Assembly (NCBI RefSeq): GCF_003194605.1
Contig: NZ_QHKY01000001.1
Coordinates: 496,001-560,000, forward strand
Length of the DNA stretch: 64,000 bases
Source: Nocardioides gilvus
GTDB taxonomy: Bacteria; Actinomycetota; Actinomycetes; Propionibacteriales; Nocardioidaceae
Direction: 5' to 3'
Each line of letters starts with the position of its first letter. Position 1 is the first letter of the stretch. Positions 27,071 to 35,715 of this stretch are shown here, piece after piece. The notes beneath the pieces are model-generated. The model was not told the DNA's origin. It made no database searches and was given only the letters and a program-made list of their open reading frames with translations. A program made the translations under genes and the position numbers.

Positions 27071-27138
27071 GGCGGGACTCCTCGTCGGTGCGGTGGGGGC
27101 GGTGGGGTGCGGTGCGGACAGTGCAGGTGGTCAGGGAC

Positions 27139-27561
27139 TCAACCCTCGACGAGCCTGACTTCTTCCTCGGTCACTTCGCCGTCCACGATCCGGTAGGACC
27201 GGAACTCGGCAGGCACGTCGGCGTCGTCCGGCTCGCGGGTGCTGACCAGGACGTAGTGGGCGCCGGGCTCACTGGCCAGCCCGATGTCGGTGCGGCTGGG
27301 ATAGGCCTCGGTGGCGGTGTGGGAGTGGTAGATGACGACCGGCTCCTCGTCGTTCTTCCACATCTCCTTGTAAAGCGCCAACAACTCGCCGGAGTCGAAC
27401 TCGTAGAAGGTCGGACTCCCGGCCGCGTTCACCATCTCGACCAGACGCACCGGCTCGTCACTGCCCTCGGGCCCGGCGACGATCCCACAGGCCTCGTCCG
27501 GGTGGTCCCGACGGGCGTGGGCGACGATCGCGTCGCGGATGCTGCGTCTGATGGTCAACAC
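27139..27561 (-). CDS. mec: Mec-type JAMM/M67 metallopeptidase
   Basis: In M. tuberculosis, Mec hydrolyses the CysO-cysteine adduct to release cysteine. The 140-residue JAMM protein has E23 (DEACG) and the zinc motif H79-S-H81-x7-S89-x2-D92 (YHSHTATEAYPSRTD), all intact. It precedes cysO and cysM in the same order as the mycobacterial operon. Because CysO here has residues beyond its diglycine, this enzyme may also mature the carrier, as QbsD does for QbsE; that is inference. Confidence 0.93.
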   Translation of the reverse strand: MLTIRRSIRDAIVAHARRDHPDEACGIVAGPEGSDEPVRLVEMVNAAGSPTFYEFDSGELLALYKEMWKNDEEPVVIYHSHTATEAYPSRTDIGLASEPGAHYVLVSTREPDDADVPAEFRSYRIVDGEVTEEEVRLVEG

Positions 27562-27583
27562 GCATTCATCCTAGGATGACCGC

Positions 27584-28393
27584 ATGCCACTGACGATCGT
27601 CACCCAGTCCCGCGGGGACGGTTCCCGGTTGGCCGAGTGGGTCACGTACCACTCCCGCCTGGGATTCGAGGAGTTCCACATCGTCCTCGACGGCGTCGTC
27701 GACGACTCGCGCGAAGTGCTGGCCGGCCTCGACGTGGAGGCTCAGGTGCACGTGCACGAGCGCCCCGAGCGCGGCGAGTACTACGACGGCATGGGCTACT
27801 CCGAGCGGTACCAGCGGGTCCTGGCCTGGCGAAAGGAGAACGCGGAGATGCTCGCCGCGACCCCCTTGCCGATCAACGACTCCACCTCGCAGCGGCAGTT
27901 CGAGAACATCGCGCCGATCATGGAGGCGGTCGTGAAGGACCGCAGGGGTTGGGTCGCGTTCATCGACGTGGACGAGTTCATCCACCTGCCCGGCGGCGGA
28001 TCGATCCGGAGCCTGCTGCGCACGGCCGAGGCCCCGAGGCTCTGCCTGATGAGCCTCAACGTCGACACCACCGACCACGATCCGTCGCGACCCGTGCTCG
28101 AGCAGCACACCATGCGTTGGTCGATCGAGGACCTGCGCTCCTACGAGCACCCGGCTTGGGCCCGACGCGTCAAGACGATCGCCCGTTACCGGGTGGCGAC
28201 CCCGTTCGTCAGCGTCCACCGCATCACCAAGGGAAGAGCGCAACGCGTCGACCCGTCGGTGGCTCGCCTCCTGCACTTCCGACTCCCCGAGCAGAAGATG
28301 TACCCGCCGCTGCCCTACAGCGTGCACGACCCGATCACGATGCCGCAGGAGCCACGTACGTCGGCGGTCGAGCCGCCCCACCTCACGCGGTGA
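27584..28393 (+). CDS. Glycosyltransferase family 2/92-like protein
   Basis: The 269-residue protein begins TIVTQSRGDGSRLAEWVTYH, the entry seen in GT-A enzymes annotated as family 92 or 2, followed by a DGVVDD segment. The metal-binding-like D128-V-D130-E-F motif (FIDVDEFIHLP) is present, and RWxxKTIxRxxxxxxxxVHR-like features follow. Donor and acceptor are unknown. It is encoded on the plus strand within an otherwise minus-strand conserved cluster and overlaps the DUF2017 gene end by 11 bases, suggesting a later insertion. Confidence 0.72.
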   Translation: MPLTIVTQSRGDGSRLAEWVTYHSRLGFEEFHIVLDGVVDDSREVLAGLDVEAQVHVHERPERGEYYDGMGYSERYQRVLAWRKENAEMLAATPLPINDSTSQRQFENIAPIMEAVVKDRRGWVAFIDVDEFIHLPGGGSIRSLLRTAEAPRLCLMSLNVDTTDHDPSRPVLEQHTMRWSIEDLRSYEHPAWARRVKTIARYRVATPFVSVHRITKGRAQRVDPSVARLLHFRLPEQKMYPPLPYSVHDPITMPQEPRTSAVEPPHLTR

Positions 28394-28967
28394 TCGCCGC
28401 GACCAGGGTCTCCTGCAGGTAGCCCAACCACTCGTAGATGTCGTGGGCGTGGGTGCGCGGGTCCTCCTCGTCCAGCGCCTCCCAGAAGTCCTCGTCACCC
28501 TCCTCGATCTCGAGGCGGGTCGCCAACGCGAGACGGAGGTCGTTGAGGGCGCGCAGCCAGAGCGCGGCGTCGTCGGGGGCGAGCTCGACGTCGATCATCA
28601 GGTCGTCCTCCTCGAGCTCGGGAGGGAGACCTCCGTCCTCGAGCGCCTCGACCACGGCACGCGCGCAGTGTTCCTTGCCCTCGCGCAGAGCCGGCTCGGT
28701 GTAGCGCCGGAACTCGCCCGCAGCCTCAGGGTCCTCTGCGTACGCCGTCGGGAAGAGCCGCAGCAGGACGGGGTCGAGGGGCTCGTCGACCGGACCCGAG
28801 AAGTTGAAGAGAGCCGCCAGCGGATCGGGCTCCGCCGGGGTCTCGGGTTGTTCGTCGCGCAGCAGCTCGACCAACTGCGAGGCCAGGCTGCGCAGCAGGT
28901 CGGCCTCGAAACCCGTGAAGTTGGCCAGCACCTGACCGCTCTTGCGGTGGCGGGTGAAGCCGGACAT
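28383..28967 (-). CDS. DUF2017-family protein
   Basis: The 194-residue acidic protein matches the DUF2017 family found directly after clpS in actinobacteria (Rv1332 in M. tuberculosis). It has recognisable FEADLLRSLASQLVELL near the N-terminus and a C-terminal DIYEWLGYLQETLV segment. No catalytic residues are apparent. Its ATG overlaps the clpS stop by one base, so translation is coupled and the product may act with ClpS or proteolysis, which is inference. Confidence 0.88.
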   Translation of the reverse strand: MSGFTRHRKSGQVLANFTGFEADLLRSLASQLVELLRDEQPETPAEPDPLAALFNFSGPVDEPLDPVLLRLFPTAYAEDPEAAGEFRRYTEPALREGKEHCARAVVEALEDGGLPPELEEDDLMIDVELAPDDAALWLRALNDLRLALATRLEIEEGDEDFWEALDEEDPRTHAHDIYEWLGYLQETLVAAITA

Positions 28968-29260
28968 CAGGCGCGCTCCATCGTGGCCCAGAGACCGTAC
29001 TCGTGCATCGCCTGCACGTCACGTTCCATTTCCTCGCGCCCGCCCGTGCTGACGGCTGAGCGGCCCTCTTCGTGGACCTCCATCATCAACTTCTCGGCCT
29101 TCGACTTCGAGTAGCCGAAGTGGGTGCGGAAGACGTACGTCACGTAGGACATCAGGTTGACCGGGTCGTTCCAGACCACGGTCACCCACGCCTTGTCGGC
29201 ACGGAGGAATTCCTCTACGGAGAGGTCGGGGTCGACCTCGACGGGGCTGGGAGCGGACAC
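28967..29260 (-). CDS. clpS: ATP-dependent Clp protease adaptor ClpS
   Basis: ClpS delivers N-degron substrates to the ClpC/ClpA-type unfoldase. The 97-residue product has the [11 protein letters not shown] motif with N31-D32 and the H63 in MEVHEEG, which form the N-end residue pocket. GTG 29260 is the only sensible start; no clear ribosome-binding site is seen, and an inverted repeat sits right at the start. It is divergent from pncB, as in mycobacteria. Confidence 0.94.
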   Translation of the reverse strand: MSAPSPVEVDPDLSVEEFLRADKAWVTVVWNDPVNLMSYVTYVFRTHFGYSKSKAEKLMMEVHEEGRSAVSTGGREEMERDVQAMHEYGLWATMERA

Positions 29261-29274
29261 GTCACAATCGTGAC
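29261..29274. promoter_or_regulatory. Short inverted repeat GTCAC-AATC-GTGAC in the clpS/pncB divergent gap
   Basis: A 5-base perfect inverted repeat with a four-base spacer abuts the clpS start codon in a 42-base divergent region. It could be an operator for either gene. The repeat is short, so chance is possible. Confidence 0.25.
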
Positions 29275-29302
29275 ACAGACCCACCATGGCACAGTGGTCG
29301 GC

Positions 29303-30625
29303 GTGAGCGAGCGAGCACTGGGGCCAGCGGCAGCGGGGACATCCACGGCCCTGCTGACCGACCACTACGAGCTGACGATGCTGCAGGCGGCGCTGCAGTC
29401 CGGCACCGCCCAACGCCGCTCGGTCTTCGAGCTCTTCCCGCGCCGCCTGCCCGAGGGGCGCCGCTACGGCGTCGTCGCTGGCGTGGGCCGGGCGCTGGAC
29501 GCCTTCGAACGGTTCCGCTTCGACGATGAGGTGCTGGCCGTCCTCGACGAGGGCCGGGTCGTCGACGCGCAGACGCTGGCCTGGTTGGCCGACTATGAGT
29601 TCACCGGCGACATCTGGGGCTACCCCGAGGGCGAGGTCTATCTCCCCTACTCCCCCCTGGTGGTCGTCGAGGCCTCCTTCGCCGAGGCCGTGCTGCTGGA
29701 GACCTTGCTCCTGTCGATCTACAACCACGACTCCGCGATCGCCTCGGCCGCGTCCCGGATGACGTGGGCCGCCGAGGGCCGCCCGTGCATCGAGATGGGC
29801 TCGCGCCGTACGCACGAGGAGGCTGCCGTGGCCGCCGCCCGGGCCGCGTACGTCGCCGGCTTCGCCTCCACCTCCAACCTCGCCGCCCGGCAGCGTCACG
29901 GCATCCCGACCGCCGGCACGTCGGCCCACTCCTTCACGCTGCTGCACGACACCGAACGGGACGCCTTCGTCGCACAGGTGACCTCCTTGGGCCGGGACAC
30001 GACGCTGCTGGTGGACACCTACGACATCGCTGAGGCGGTGCGGGTGGCCGTCGAGGTCGCCGGCCCCGAGTTGGGTGCCGTACGTCTCGACTCCGGCGAC
30101 CTGGGTGTGCTCGCCCACCAGGTGCGCGCGCAACTCGACTCGTTGGGGGCGACGAAGACCCGGATCACCGTCACCAGCGACCTCGACGAGTACGCGATCG
30201 CTGCCCTGGCCGCGGCGCCGGTGGACGGCTACGGCGTCGGCACCCAACTCGTCACCGGGTCGGGCCACCCCACCTGCGGCTTCGTCTACAAGCTGGTGAG
30301 CCGCGAAGGCGCTGACGGTGAGATGGTCCCCGTCGCCAAGAAGGCCAAGGACAAGGGCTCGGTGGGTGGTCGCAAGTACGCCCTGCGCCGGCGCAACTCC
30401 CGCGGCAGGGCCGAGGCCGAGGTGGTCGGCATCGGTGAGGCGCCCGTCGACGACGGCGACGACCGTACGCTCCTGGTCCCCCTGGTGCGTGACGGCGAGG
30501 TCGTCGGCCGCGAACCGCTCAGTGCCTCCCGCGAGCGCCACCTCGCCAGCCGGGCCGAGCTCCCCCTGCAGGCCCGTCAGCTGAGCCGCGGGGAGCCGGT
30601 CATCCCGACGATCCACCTCGACTGA
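29303..30625 (+). CDS. pncB: Nicotinate phosphoribosyltransferase
   Basis: PncB joins nicotinate to PRPP, giving nicotinate mononucleotide for NAD salvage. The 440-residue protein has [15 protein letters not shown] near the N-terminus, [13 protein letters not shown], the GTSAHSF motif, VRLDSGDLG and [11 protein letters not shown], all typical. GTG 29303 is chosen as it starts just before the conserved domain. It is divergent from clpS, and pncA lies downstream beyond the DUF559 gene, so the salvage pathway is split by that insert. Confidence 0.94.
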   Translation: MSERALGPAAAGTSTALLTDHYELTMLQAALQSGTAQRRSVFELFPRRLPEGRRYGVVAGVGRALDAFERFRFDDEVLAVLDEGRVVDAQTLAWLADYEFTGDIWGYPEGEVYLPYSPLVVVEASFAEAVLLETLLLSIYNHDSAIASAASRMTWAAEGRPCIEMGSRRTHEEAAVAAARAAYVAGFASTSNLAARQRHGIPTAGTSAHSFTLLHDTERDAFVAQVTSLGRDTTLLVDTYDIAEAVRVAVEVAGPELGAVRLDSGDLGVLAHQVRAQLDSLGATKTRITVTSDLDEYAIAALAAAPVDGYGVGTQLVTGSGHPTCGFVYKLVSREGADGEMVPVAKKAKDKGSVGGRKYALRRRNSRGRAEAEVVGIGEAPVDDGDDRTLLVPLVRDGEVVGREPLSASRERHLASRAELPLQARQLSRGEPVIPTIHLD

Positions 30626-30700
30626 CTGCGCCTGTCCGGTCTGGCCCGGCCGGGGACCGCCCCGTACGCCCGCCAGGCACCGAAACCCGGCCGTACGGCA

Positions 30701-30758
30701 GCAACTGGCAAGTTGATGTCGACTGACGCGGCCGGGACGACATCAACCCGCCAATTGC
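30701..30758. repeat. Long imperfect inverted repeat, left copy, flanking the DUF559 gene
   Basis: Two 21-base arms (30701-30721 and 30738-30758) match at 18 positions, with a 16-base loop. The three mismatches are C-A type on the plus strand and so become G-T wobbles on the minus strand, meaning a minus-strand transcript would fold fully. It starts 8 bases beyond the stop of the DUF559 gene. Its right arm (CGACATCAACCCG core) matches the right-hand copy at 31786-31806 in 19 of 21 bases. Confidence 0.75.
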
Positions 30759-30766
30759 GTACGAGG

Positions 30767-31681
30767 TCACCTCTGGATGCGGTCGGCCAGCGCCGCGCGG
30801 CCGGCTGGCGTGACAGCGGAAGCGCGGATCCTCTGGTGCCATCCCGCCAAACGGGAGGAGTCGTGGGGGCGGCCGAGCGTCGCGTCCACGTCGCGCAACA
30901 CCCCGGCAGCGCGAAACAGGAGATCGTGCGACGTATAACCCCGACGGGTCCAGCCGGCTGCGATCAGACGACGGGCACGGCGTAGGTCGTCGCGCTGCCG
31001 ATCGACGTCGAGGTGGTGACTCCCGTCGTACTCGTGCAGCACCTTCAGGCCGTCCAGACGCAGGTCTCCTCGCGCCACGAAGGACCCTTCCTCGTCGAAC
31101 ACCTCGAACTGGGGTGTCACCGGCGCGTCCACCGAGTGATGCAGTTCCCGTAGGACTGTCTCCCAGGCAGACTCGCTGCGGCCGTCGGAGAAGGGCAGGA
31201 TCCTGCGCAGCTGAGGAGCCCCGCGCCGACGAGCCCGGCTCCGTTCCTCGAGCCCTTGCCGGTCGATGAGGTCCCCGTGCAATACCGAGTCGACCACGAC
31301 GAGCGCATCGAGCTCGGAAAGATCTCGACACAACGTCAGTAGTACGTCCGCGACGCCGGCGACTCGCAGGCCTCCGACGAGGAGCGGCGGAGCAAGCGCC
31401 TCGTTCCTGATCACCCGCAGTCCTGGGCGTTGTGGACGGGGCACGCCCGGCGGCAGATGCACCACGATGGGGACGGATGGCGGCAGCGGAGGCAACCAGA
31501 GGTTGAGAAGACGCGCTGCGCTGAGATGGGTGAAACAGGCCTGAGGTGGGAGGACCGCCGCCCAGGACCGGAGTTCGGCGAGGAAGGGGTCGGGTGCCGA
31601 AGTCAGCCGATGAGCGCCACGGGTGACCCGGATCCACCCCTGGCCAGCGCGCTGACCGTCATGTGTGAGACGTACGTCCAT
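30767..31681 (-). CDS. DUF559/Vsr-like PD-(D/E)XK nuclease-fold protein, AbiEi-related family
   Basis: The 304-residue protein resembles the many actinobacterial paralogues annotated as DUF559 or AbiEi-antitoxin-like. The N-terminal part (about 15-140) contains ITRG-like entry WIRVTRGAHRLTS, the THLSAARLLNLWLP stretch and VIRNEAL. The C-terminal part (about 165-270) has a nuclease-like core: ESAWETVLREL, RGDLRLDG and LHEYDGSHH, with acidic residues in PD-(D/E)XK order. Nuclease activity is not proven. It appears to lack the usual N-terminal winged helix. It lies between pncB and pncA and is bracketed by two related inverted repeats. Confidence 0.75.
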   Translation of the reverse strand: MDVRLTHDGQRAGQGWIRVTRGAHRLTSAPDPFLAELRSWAAVLPPQACFTHLSAARLLNLWLPPLPPSVPIVVHLPPGVPRPQRPGLRVIRNEALAPPLLVGGLRVAGVADVLLTLCRDLSELDALVVVDSVLHGDLIDRQGLEERSRARRRGAPQLRRILPFSDGRSESAWETVLRELHHSVDAPVTPQFEVFDEEGSFVARGDLRLDGLKVLHEYDGSHHLDVDRQRDDLRRARRLIAAGWTRRGYTSHDLLFRAAGVLRDVDATLGRPHDSSRLAGWHQRIRASAVTPAGRAALADRIQR

Positions 31682-31749
31682 CCCCTGAGCGTGGCGCGAT
31701 CTGGCAGTCCCTGTTCCGGAGGCGGACGCTGCCTGTGCAAACGGCCCAC

Positions 31750-31806
31750 CAACTGGTGACTTGATGGAGCCAAACGGTCACAAGGCGACATCAACCCGAC
31801 AGTTGC
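31750..31806. repeat. Imperfect inverted repeat, right copy, flanking the DUF559 gene
   Basis: The left arm begins CAACTGGTGACTTGATG and the right arm (31786-31806) holds the CGACATCAACCCG core followed by CAGTTGC; the arms pair at about 16 of 22 positions around a loop. The copy lies between the DUF559 start and the pncA start. Its right arm is nearly identical to that at 30738-30758, in the same orientation. Confidence 0.75.
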
Positions 31807-31853
31807 CTGCGCGCTCCCCCGCCAAGGCGTGACACGACCACTAGCCTTGGGAC

Positions 31854-32429
31854 ATGACGCGCGCCCTGATCGTCGTTGATGTGCAGAACGACTTCTGTGA
31901 AGGCGGCTCCCTGGCCGTCACGGGAGGGGCCGAGGTGGCCGCGCGCGTCGCGGACCTGATGAAGCGCTGGCGCAGCGGCGACCGCCAGACTCCGCACTAC
32001 ACCCACGTGGTCGCCACCCGCGACCACCACATCGACCCGGGAGCGCACTGGTCATCCGAGCCCGACTTCGTCGACTCCTGGCCGGTGCACTGCGAGGTCG
32101 GCACGCCCGGCGAGGAGTTCCACCCCGACCTGGATGCCGCGGCCTTCGACGCGATCTTCCTCAAGGGCCGCCACGAGGCGGCGTACTCCGGTTTCCAGGG
32201 TGCGGACGACAGCGGGCTCTCACTCGCCGAGTGGCTGCGTACGCACCACGTCGCCCAGGTCGACGTCTGCGGGCTCGCGACTGACCACTGCGTACGCGCC
32301 ACCGCGCTCGACGCGGCACGGCTCGGCTTCAGGACCCGGGTGCTGCTCGACCTGTCGGCCGGGGTCGCCCCCGACACCACGCGCGCTGCGCTGACCGAGC
32401 TCGACGACGCCGGAGTCATCCTTGCCTGA
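31854..32429 (+). CDS. pncA: Nicotinamidase (isochorismatase family)
   Basis: PncA converts nicotinamide to nicotinate and ammonia, feeding PncB. The catalytic triad is D9 (VVDVQNDF), K104 (FLKGRHEAAY) and C146 (ATDHCVRAT). The metal site D57, H59 and H65 (TRDHHIDPGAHW) marks a true nicotinamidase rather than a generic isochorismatase. Length is 191 residues, as usual. The start is ATG 31854. It is probably co-transcribed with the enoyl-CoA hydratase gene, with an 8-base overlap. Confidence 0.93.
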   Translation: MTRALIVVDVQNDFCEGGSLAVTGGAEVAARVADLMKRWRSGDRQTPHYTHVVATRDHHIDPGAHWSSEPDFVDSWPVHCEVGTPGEEFHPDLDAAAFDAIFLKGRHEAAYSGFQGADDSGLSLAEWLRTHHVAQVDVCGLATDHCVRATALDAARLGFRTRVLLDLSAGVAPDTTRAALTELDDAGVILA

Positions 32430-33210
32430 CCACGCCGACGACGAACTGCTCATCGACCCGTCCGACGGAGTGCTTCGCCTGACCTTCAACCGCCCACAGG
32501 TGTTGAACGCCGTCAGCGCCGACTCCTCGGACCGGTTCTCCGAGGTCCTGGAGCAGGCAGTGACCGACGAGACGGTCCGGGTGGTGCTCCTCACCGGCGC
32601 CGGCTACGCGTTCAGCGCCGGCGCAGACCTCTCGGCCCCCGACGCGATCGACCACCTCGACCACACCTCGCTGCAGCGGGCGAACCGTGCCATCCGCGCG
32701 ATCGTCGCGTTGGACAAGCCGGTGGTCGCGGCGGTCAACGGCCCGGCGGCCGGGGTCGGCTGCGCGATCGCGTTGGCCTGCGACCTGGCGATCGCGCACC
32801 CCGACGCCTCGTTCTTCCTGGCATTCACCCGACTCGGACTGATGCCCGACGGCGGTTCGTCAGCCACCGCGGCAGCTTCTGTCGGACGGGCCCGGGCGAT
32901 GCGGATGGCGCTGCTGGCCGAGCCGCTCAGTGCGCAGGAGGCGTACGACGCAGGCCTGGTCTCGCACCTGGCCGCGAGCGCCGAGGAGTTCGAGGCCACC
33001 ACGGAGAAGGTCGTACGTCGTCTGGCGCGCGGCGCTCCCCTGGCCCTGGCCGCGACGAAGAAGGCGGTCAACTCCGCCACGCTCGGCAATCTCGCGGAGG
33101 TCCTGGAGACCGAGATGCGAGGGCAGTCACTGCTCTTGCGCACCGACGACGCGGGCGAGGGGATCAGGGCCTTCATCGAGGGTCGACGCCCGGGTTTCAC
33201 CGGGGACTGA
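32422..33210 (+). CDS. Enoyl-CoA hydratase/isomerase family protein
   Basis: The 262-residue crotonase-fold protein has the oxyanion-hole segment GAGYAFSAGADL, AAVNGPAAGVGCAIALACDLAIA and FTRLGLMPDGGSS. It hydrates or isomerises an acyl-CoA, but the substrate is not clear. The catalytic glutamate positions are not the classical pair of mitochondrial-type hydratase: the second reads PDGG, so isomerase or other activity is possible. TTG 32422 is supported by GGAG seven bases upstream and the overlap with pncA. Confidence 0.87.
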   Translation: MPDHADDELLIDPSDGVLRLTFNRPQVLNAVSADSSDRFSEVLEQAVTDETVRVVLLTGAGYAFSAGADLSAPDAIDHLDHTSLQRANRAIRAIVALDKPVVAAVNGPAAGVGCAIALACDLAIAHPDASFFLAFTRLGLMPDGGSSATAAASVGRARAMRMALLAEPLSAQEAYDAGLVSHLAASAEEFEATTEKVVRRLARGAPLALAATKKAVNSATLGNLAEVLETEMRGQSLLLRTDDAGEGIRAFIEGRRPGFTGD

Positions 33211-33301
33211 CTTCTCCGAGCGTCTTCGCCGGCTCCGAGGCGCGACACGAATGATCGACACAGTGCTGCTCCGTTGGGCAACTCGCGGGTAGATTGCGCG
33301 C

Positions 33302-34072
33302 ATGAAACGCATCCTGACTCCCTTCGCCATCGCCGCGTTGGCTCTCTCCCTGGCTGCCTGCGGTTCCGACTCCGACGACAACGACGAGAGCAACCTGGTC
33401 TCCTCCGGCAAACTCACCGTCTGCTCCGAGGTCCCCTACCCGCCGTTCGAGATCGAGGACCCTGACTCCCCGTCGGGTTACACCGGGTTCGACATGGACA
33501 TCGTCCAGTACATCGCCGACGAGATGGACCTCGAGCTCAGCGTCGTCCCCACCAGCTTCACCGCCATCGACGGCGCCAGCGCGCTCAACGCCAGCCAGTG
33601 CGACCTGGCTGCCAGCGCCATCACCATCAATGACGACCGCAAGCCCAACATGGAATTCTCGGACGGGTACTTCACCTCGGCGCAGACGCTCCTGGTCCCC
33701 GAGGGCTCTCCCGTGAAGGAGCTCGCGGACCTCGAGGGCAAGAAGATCGGCGTCCAGTCCTCCACCACGGGTGAGACGTACGCCAACGAGAACGCCACGG
33801 GCGCCGACATCGTGGCCTTCGAGGGAGACAGCAAGATGTTCCAGGCCCTGAAGGCCAAGACCGTCGACGCGCTCCTGCAGGACATCGGCCCCAACCGCGT
33901 TCACCAGGATGACGGCGGCTTCGTCATCGTCGAGGAGTACGACGGCGCCGAGGAGTACGGCTTCGCGATGAAGAAGGGCAACACCGAGCTCGTCGAGGAC
34001 GTCAACGAGGCACTCCAGGAGATGCGTGACTCGGGCGAGTACGACACGGTCTACGCCAAGTACTTCGACTGA
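33302..34072 (+). CDS. Amino acid ABC transporter substrate-binding lipoprotein
   Basis: The 256-residue protein has a lipobox (SLAAC, C20) after a short signal sequence, then a family 3 solute-binding fold: TVCSEVPYPPFE, GFDMDIVQYIADEM, DLAASAITIN-R, and KIGVQSSTTGETYA. Such receptors feed polar amino acid importers. The ligand is uncertain. It is followed by a hairpin, then the permease and ATPase genes, so the three encode one importer. Confidence 0.93.
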   Translation: MKRILTPFAIAALALSLAACGSDSDDNDESNLVSSGKLTVCSEVPYPPFEIEDPDSPSGYTGFDMDIVQYIADEMDLELSVVPTSFTAIDGASALNASQCDLAASAITINDDRKPNMEFSDGYFTSAQTLLVPEGSPVKELADLEGKKIGVQSSTTGETYANENATGADIVAFEGDSKMFQALKAKTVDALLQDIGPNRVHQDDGGFVIVEEYDGAEEYGFAMKKGNTELVEDVNEALQEMRDSGEYDTVYAKYFD

Positions 34073-34086
34073 CATCCACTTCAGGT

Positions 34087-34116
34087 GGGTCCCGGGCCGG
34101 AACTGGCCCGGGACCC
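34087..34116 (+). terminator. Intercistronic hairpin between binding protein and permease
   Basis: A perfect 12-base stem (GGGTCCCGGGCC and its complement) with a 6-base loop follows the binding-protein stop by about 14 bases. Without a T run it may act as a partial terminator or an mRNA stabiliser, allowing more binding protein than permease. Confidence 0.7.
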
Positions 34117-34135
34117 CTGACGAGAACTGAGCAAC

Positions 34136-34951
34136 GTGAAGCGATCGACCAAGCAGCGCCTCACCCATGTGCCCCTCTACCTGGTGCTGCTCGGCGTGGC
34201 AGCCTTCCTGTACTTCAGGACCGACTGGGCGGCCATCGGAGCCAACTTCTTCGCTCCTGAAGGCATGGGACGCCCGTGGGCTGGTGAGTGGGGCACCTGG
34301 CCCGACCTGATCACGATCGGCGCCTTCAACACGATCAAGTACACCGTGATCGCCTTCGGCGGCGGTCTCGCGCTGGCTGTCGTCCTGGCCCTGATGCGCC
34401 TCTCGCCGCTGCGGCTCTACCGGTGGATGGGCACGTCCGTGGTGGAGTTCTTCCGCAGCCTGCCGGTCATCGTGGTGGTCCTCACCCTGGCCTTCGGGGT
34501 CCCGATCGCCTTCAACTGGCAGTGGCCCGGTGGCTCGATCCAGGCCGGCCTGGTCGCACTGATCCTGGTGGGTGGCGCCTACATGGCCGAGACCCTGCGA
34601 GCCGGCATCCAGGCGGTCCCGAAGGGGCAGACCGAGGCCGCCCGCTCGCTCGGCATGAGCTCGGGGCGGACGATGATCACGGTCGTGCTTCCCCAGGCGT
34701 TCCGGATCGTCATCCCGCCGTTGACCAACGAGTTCGTCCTGCTCCTCAAGGACACCTCGCTGCTCTTCGTCGCCGGCATGATGATCGACCAACGCGAGCT
34801 GGCCACGATGGCCAACGCCATGACGGTGCAGGGCGCAACCGCTGGCACGTCAACCAGTTTCACCCAGGCAGCGATGCTCTACCTGGTCATCACGCTTCCG
34901 CTGACCCAGTTGGTCTCGTGGATGGAACGACGACAGCAGAGGGCCCGATGA
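34136..34951 (+). CDS. Amino acid ABC transporter permease
   Basis: The 271-residue membrane protein has about five helices and the HisM-type core: [27 protein letters not shown], and the EAA loop [23 protein letters not shown]. Only one permease gene is present, so it likely works as a homodimer. GTG 34136 is used. The stop overlaps the ATPase start by four bases. Confidence 0.93.
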   Translation: MKRSTKQRLTHVPLYLVLLGVAAFLYFRTDWAAIGANFFAPEGMGRPWAGEWGTWPDLITIGAFNTIKYTVIAFGGGLALAVVLALMRLSPLRLYRWMGTSVVEFFRSLPVIVVVLTLAFGVPIAFNWQWPGGSIQAGLVALILVGGAYMAETLRAGIQAVPKGQTEAARSLGMSSGRTMITVVLPQAFRIVIPPLTNEFVLLLKDTSLLFVAGMMIDQRELATMANAMTVQGATAGTSTSFTQAAMLYLVITLPLTQLVSWMERRQQRAR

Positions 34952-35697
34952 AGACAGACGACACGACGGTGGCCGCGATCGAGATCCGCGACCTGCACAA
35001 GTCGTTCGGCAAGAACGAGGTCCTCAAGGGCATCGACTTCCACGTCGACCAGGGCGAGGTGGTCTGCGTGATCGGCCCGTCCGGCTCCGGCAAGTCGACG
35101 CTGCTCAGGTGCGTCAACCGACTCGAGGAGCCGGACTCGGGCCAGGTGGTCGTCGAGGGCATCGACATCACAGACCCGGAGACCGACCTCGACCAGGTGC
35201 GTACGCGGATCGGCATCGTCTTCCAGCAGTTCAACCTCTTCCCGCACATGACGGTGCTGAAGAACCTCGTCGTCTCCCAGCGCAAGGTGCTCAAGCGGTC
35301 GAAGGCCCAAGCCGTCGAGGTCGCGCGCAAGAACCTCGCCAAGGTCGGCCTCGAGGGCAAGGAGGACGCCTACCCGGCTCACCTCTCCGGGGGCCAGCAG
35401 CAGCGCGTGGCGATTGCCCGGGCGCTGTCGATGGACCCCGACATGATGCTCTTCGACGAGCCCACCTCCGCGCTCGACCCGGAGCTGGTCGGCGACGTGC
35501 TTGAGGTGATGCGCAAGCTCGCCGACGAAGGCATGACGATGATGGTGGTGACCCACGAGATGGGCTTCGCCCGCGAGGTCGGCGACAAGCTGGTCTTCAT
35601 GGATGACGGCGTCATCGTCGAGGAAGGCGACCCGGCCGAGATGCTCGCCAACCCGCAGCACGAACGTACGCAGGCGTTCCTGTCGAAGGTGCTCTGA
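34948..35697 (+). CDS. Amino acid ABC transporter ATP-binding protein (GlnQ type)
   Basis: The 249-residue ATPase shows Walker [11 protein letters not shown]-loop [13 protein letters not shown], signature [15 protein letters not shown], Walker [15 protein letters not shown] and H-loop VVTHEMGFA. It energises the import system with the preceding permease and lipoprotein. The start is ATG 34948, in a 4-base overlap. Confidence 0.95.
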   Translation: MKTDDTTVAAIEIRDLHKSFGKNEVLKGIDFHVDQGEVVCVIGPSGSGKSTLLRCVNRLEEPDSGQVVVEGIDITDPETDLDQVRTRIGIVFQQFNLFPHMTVLKNLVVSQRKVLKRSKAQAVEVARKNLAKVGLEGKEDAYPAHLSGGQQQRVAIARALSMDPDMMLFDEPTSALDPELVGDVLEVMRKLADEGMTMMVVTHEMGFAREVGDKLVFMDDGVIVEEGDPAEMLANPQHERTQAFLSKVL

Positions 35698-35715
35698 GGC
35701 TCTCGTACGTCGCAC

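Noticed and set aside
30701..31806. Classical insertion sequence
   Set aside because: There are no terminal inverted repeats facing each other with target duplications, and the gene does not look like a DDE, HUH or serine transposase.
31854..32429. Isochorismatase for siderophore synthesis
   Set aside because: The metal-binding residues and the pairing with pncB point to nicotinamidase; no siderophore genes are nearby.
33211..33301. Riboswitch upstream of the amino acid importer
   Set aside because: The gap is only 91 bases and no known aptamer pattern or terminator pair was seen.
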